Shown: positions 62,107 to 64,000 of the stretch, piece after piece | Position numbering within the stretch: position 1 is the stretch's first letter | How the letters are laid out: each line of letters begins with the position of its first letter | NCBI GenBank assembly: GCA_029817715.1 | Contig: JARUPY010000050.1 | Coordinates: forward strand, 124,001 to 188,000 | DNA: 64,000 nucleotides | Origin: Melastoma dodecandrum | Taxonomy: Eukaryota > Streptophyta > Magnoliopsida > Myrtales > Melastomataceae | Direction of reading: 5' to 3' | Notes under the pieces: model-generated | Database searches by the model: none | What the model was told of the DNA's origin: nothing | The model's input: only the letters and a program-made list of their open reading frames with translations | Program-made: the position numbers and the translations under genes

Positions 62107-62952
62107 TTACCGGCCAAGTGATTGCTTCGTCAGCAATCGACGGGACAAAGCATTCGCGACGATGGTCTCCCCTGGGGTCTTTGTCTCATGCAAGGATATA
62201 TTAGAGTTAGTTTCTATTACGTTAATATCAGCATAAAAAATGTCAAATGTATGGATGGCAATTTCATCATCGAAAGGTTTATCATCAACCATAGTAACTT
62301 CGTCTACTTCAGGAATACACAATTCTTTCGACTCTATAAGATCCTGAATTATGTTCCTGAACGACATACAATCCTTAGTCATATGCGTAAATGACCCGTG
62401 CCATTTGCAATAATTCCTACCTTTCTCTCTTTCGGTCTGAGGCACCTTATGGCCTGCCTTTAGCCTGATTCGTTTTCGTTTGAGAAGCCAGTCAAAGATC
62501 GCATCCGCTTTGTCTACATCAAATGAATATTTCCTTTCTTCACCGGATTTCTGGGATCCATTACCCTTTGAGTTTTTCCTCGCCAGTGGATCGCAAACGA
62601 TGGCCTCTCCTTTTACAAACTCAGCCATATCTACCTCAAAACCATTAGGTTCCACCTGGTACGCCCTGGTAGACTGAGCCTCTTCCATTAATAGTTGATG
62701 ATATTCAGTTGCTCTCCTGGAAAAATCATAAAGATCGCTGAAACGTTCCCCTTGTAACTTCTTTCCAAGAGGGATCGTTAGCGCGTTTAACGCGATCATC
62801 AGCTGATCTCTTTCAGGAATGTCGAGTCTACATCGGAGCAATGCCTTGCGTAAGCGCATTAGGAATTGCCCAGGGTGCTCGCCGGCCGCTTGCCTTAATC
62901 GCATTACTTCAAATATCGACATAGGCGTGTCGAGGCGAGCGAACGCTTTCAT
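62107..62952 (-). pseudogene. Gag C-terminal part of the gypsy element
   Basis: An open frame of 281 codons includes the conserved gag core (MKAFARLDTPMSIFEVMRLR, GEHPGQFLMRLRKALLRC), the block DKADAIFDWLLKRKRIRL and the His/Cys motif YCKWHGSFTHMTKDC. Gag packages the element RNA. The tail (NALSRRLLTKQSLG) ends the frame at 62107. Confidence 0.75.
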
Positions 62953-63081
62953 GAATATAGACTCATTTCAGCCCACGATGCTAGTGATCCTGGGGCAAAC
63001 TCGCATACCAGGTAAACGCATCCCCTCGTAAGTGAATTCGAAAACAGTTTTAACTTCCAAAAGTCATTACCGGCAGCATCT

Positions 63082-63603
63082 CTAGCCTGATGGGTAAAAT
63101 GGGCACATTTCATCTTCTCTCGAGAAACGGGTGAAATCGGGGACCCGATACCCTCTGGGCAAGGGAAAATCCCTGTCGAAATACGCCAGGTACGAGTTCC
63201 TGTAAAAGCACAGGTCGTCTTGCCTGACAGTCTCGGGCACCATCTGTTCTACCAGCTGAACAACTACTTCTCTCAGGTTCTGTGGACCAGGTTGGTTTAA
63301 CCCTCCATGACTCGTCAGCACGGTAGGTTCCTGAATCGGTCCCTCGGTGGGGTACACAAATTGCTCACTCGCGCGGGGCGGTTGCTTTTTGGCCGGAGCC
63401 TTAGCGTAAAAACATTCCTCGGGTGGTGGGACTATCCGGTTGGTTGCTGAGGCCGAGTTTTCCCCTTGTGATACCTCGTCCATAGGTGCCTTCCCGTGAC
63501 GGCGAGGAGGGGCATAATCTGCATTTCTATTTACTTCGCCCTGCACCTCACTATCTTCGTCAACCGGGTTCACTGGATACATGGCGTCCGGCCTATAAGG
63601 CAT
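63082..63603 (-). pseudogene. Gag N-terminal part of the gypsy element
   Basis: This open frame of 173 codons starts MPYRPDAMYPVNPVDEDSEV and ends RGYRVPDFTRFSREDEMCPF. It is hydrophilic with a Pro-rich middle. The frame breaks about 130 bp before the next gag segment. Confidence 0.65.
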
Positions 63604-64000
63604 GGGAGACCGAGAAGAAGAAAGTCCAAAAGTCGGCGTCCTCTCTCAATGATACGCATCTGCATTGCCTTGATTGGTATTACTCCAAAGATCGTCCTTG
63701 TAGAACGACATGGTTTGCTTCCCAGTAGCCGCTCGGCGAGCGTCTCTCATGAAAGAGTTATCCCTGTCGACAGGATCGCTTGTTTTTGGGTTAGAGGTCG
63801 GCTTACTTCAGCCTTTCATGATTTCTCGTATCTGAGCCATTAATTCAGAACCATGGCGCACATTTCCTTCGTGCAACCCGGTGATATGCCTGTCTATACT
63901 TATCTGCATATTTTGCAGGTTTTCATGCATATTCCGCATGTCTCGCAATTCTCCTAATACGCTCAGTAGATTCCCATGCAAATCCCCATGCTTCTCTTCA

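Larger units (their letters stand above)
60770..64000 (-). mobile_element. Ty3/gypsy retrotransposon, gag and protease part, running out of the window
   Basis: The minus strand carries gag at 63603-62107 and a protease-like block near 60850-60770. Sequence right of 63603 and left of the protease shows no LTR. RT and integrase are not found downstream within the window, so the element is truncated on the protease side. The gag type (PRGYRVPDFTRFS, NYCKWHGSFTHMTKDC) is that of plant non-chromoviral gypsy elements. Confidence 0.75.

Noticed and set aside
1..64000. CRISPR arrays, bacterial operons, tRNA and rRNA genes
   Set aside because: The window is plant nuclear DNA. No regular spacer arrays, cloverleaf genes or rRNA were seen; tRNA-like matches are retroelement primer sites.

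Overview
The window is nuclear DNA of a flowering plant, most likely a eudicot. The genes have many short introns with GT/AG borders, the protein families are plant-type, and much of the sequence is fossil plant transposons plus an endogenous plant pararetrovirus. Species cannot be fixed from the sequence alone.

Layout: (1) 0-24 kb is the genic part. It holds the last exons of an unrecognised gene (+), a complete 11-exon FAB1 PI3P 5-kinase gene (-, about 1.3-10.6 kb), a broken MED6 Mediator gene (-, 14.0-15.7 kb), a complete 16-exon SAC-domain phosphoinositide phosphatase gene (+, 17.7-22.6 kb) and a single-exon short-chain dehydrogenase (-, 22.8-23.6 kb). (2) 24.3-34.3 kb is a DnaJ gene (-) split by a nearly genome-length endogenous pararetrovirus of about 8.7 kb. 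Just upstream lies an 871-bp hAT-type element with an 8-bp target duplication. (3) 36.8-52.0 kb is a nest of elements. A Mutator-like element (MULE) with long terminal inverted repeats is split by a Ty3/gypsy element, which is itself cut by a retrotransposon with LTRs of about 3.7 kb. (4) 52-57 kb is mostly non-coding around one intact plastid acyl carrier protein gene (-, 54.4-55.2 kb). (5) 57-64 kb holds a decayed hAT transposase (-), a coiled-coil reading frame of unknown origin (+) and part of a Ty3/gypsy element (-) that leaves the window.

The genes linked by function are FAB1 and SAC. FAB1 makes PI(3,5)P2 from PI3P, and plant SAC proteins of this clade remove phosphate from PI(3,5)P2. 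They lie about 7 kb apart and are divergently transcribed. From memory, FAB1B, SAC2 and a DnaJ gene are also close together on Arabidopsis chromosome 3, so the block FAB1-SAC-(DnaJ) may be old conserved synteny. Three independent gene models (FAB1 5370 nt, SAC 2286 nt, ACP 450 nt) close in frame across every splice junction, which supports the exon borders given. No clearly new biological system was found. The best candidates for a second look are the FAB1/SAC neighbourhood, the domain order and double zinc knuckle of the pararetrovirus, its insertion into a DnaJ gene, and the three-level transposon nest.
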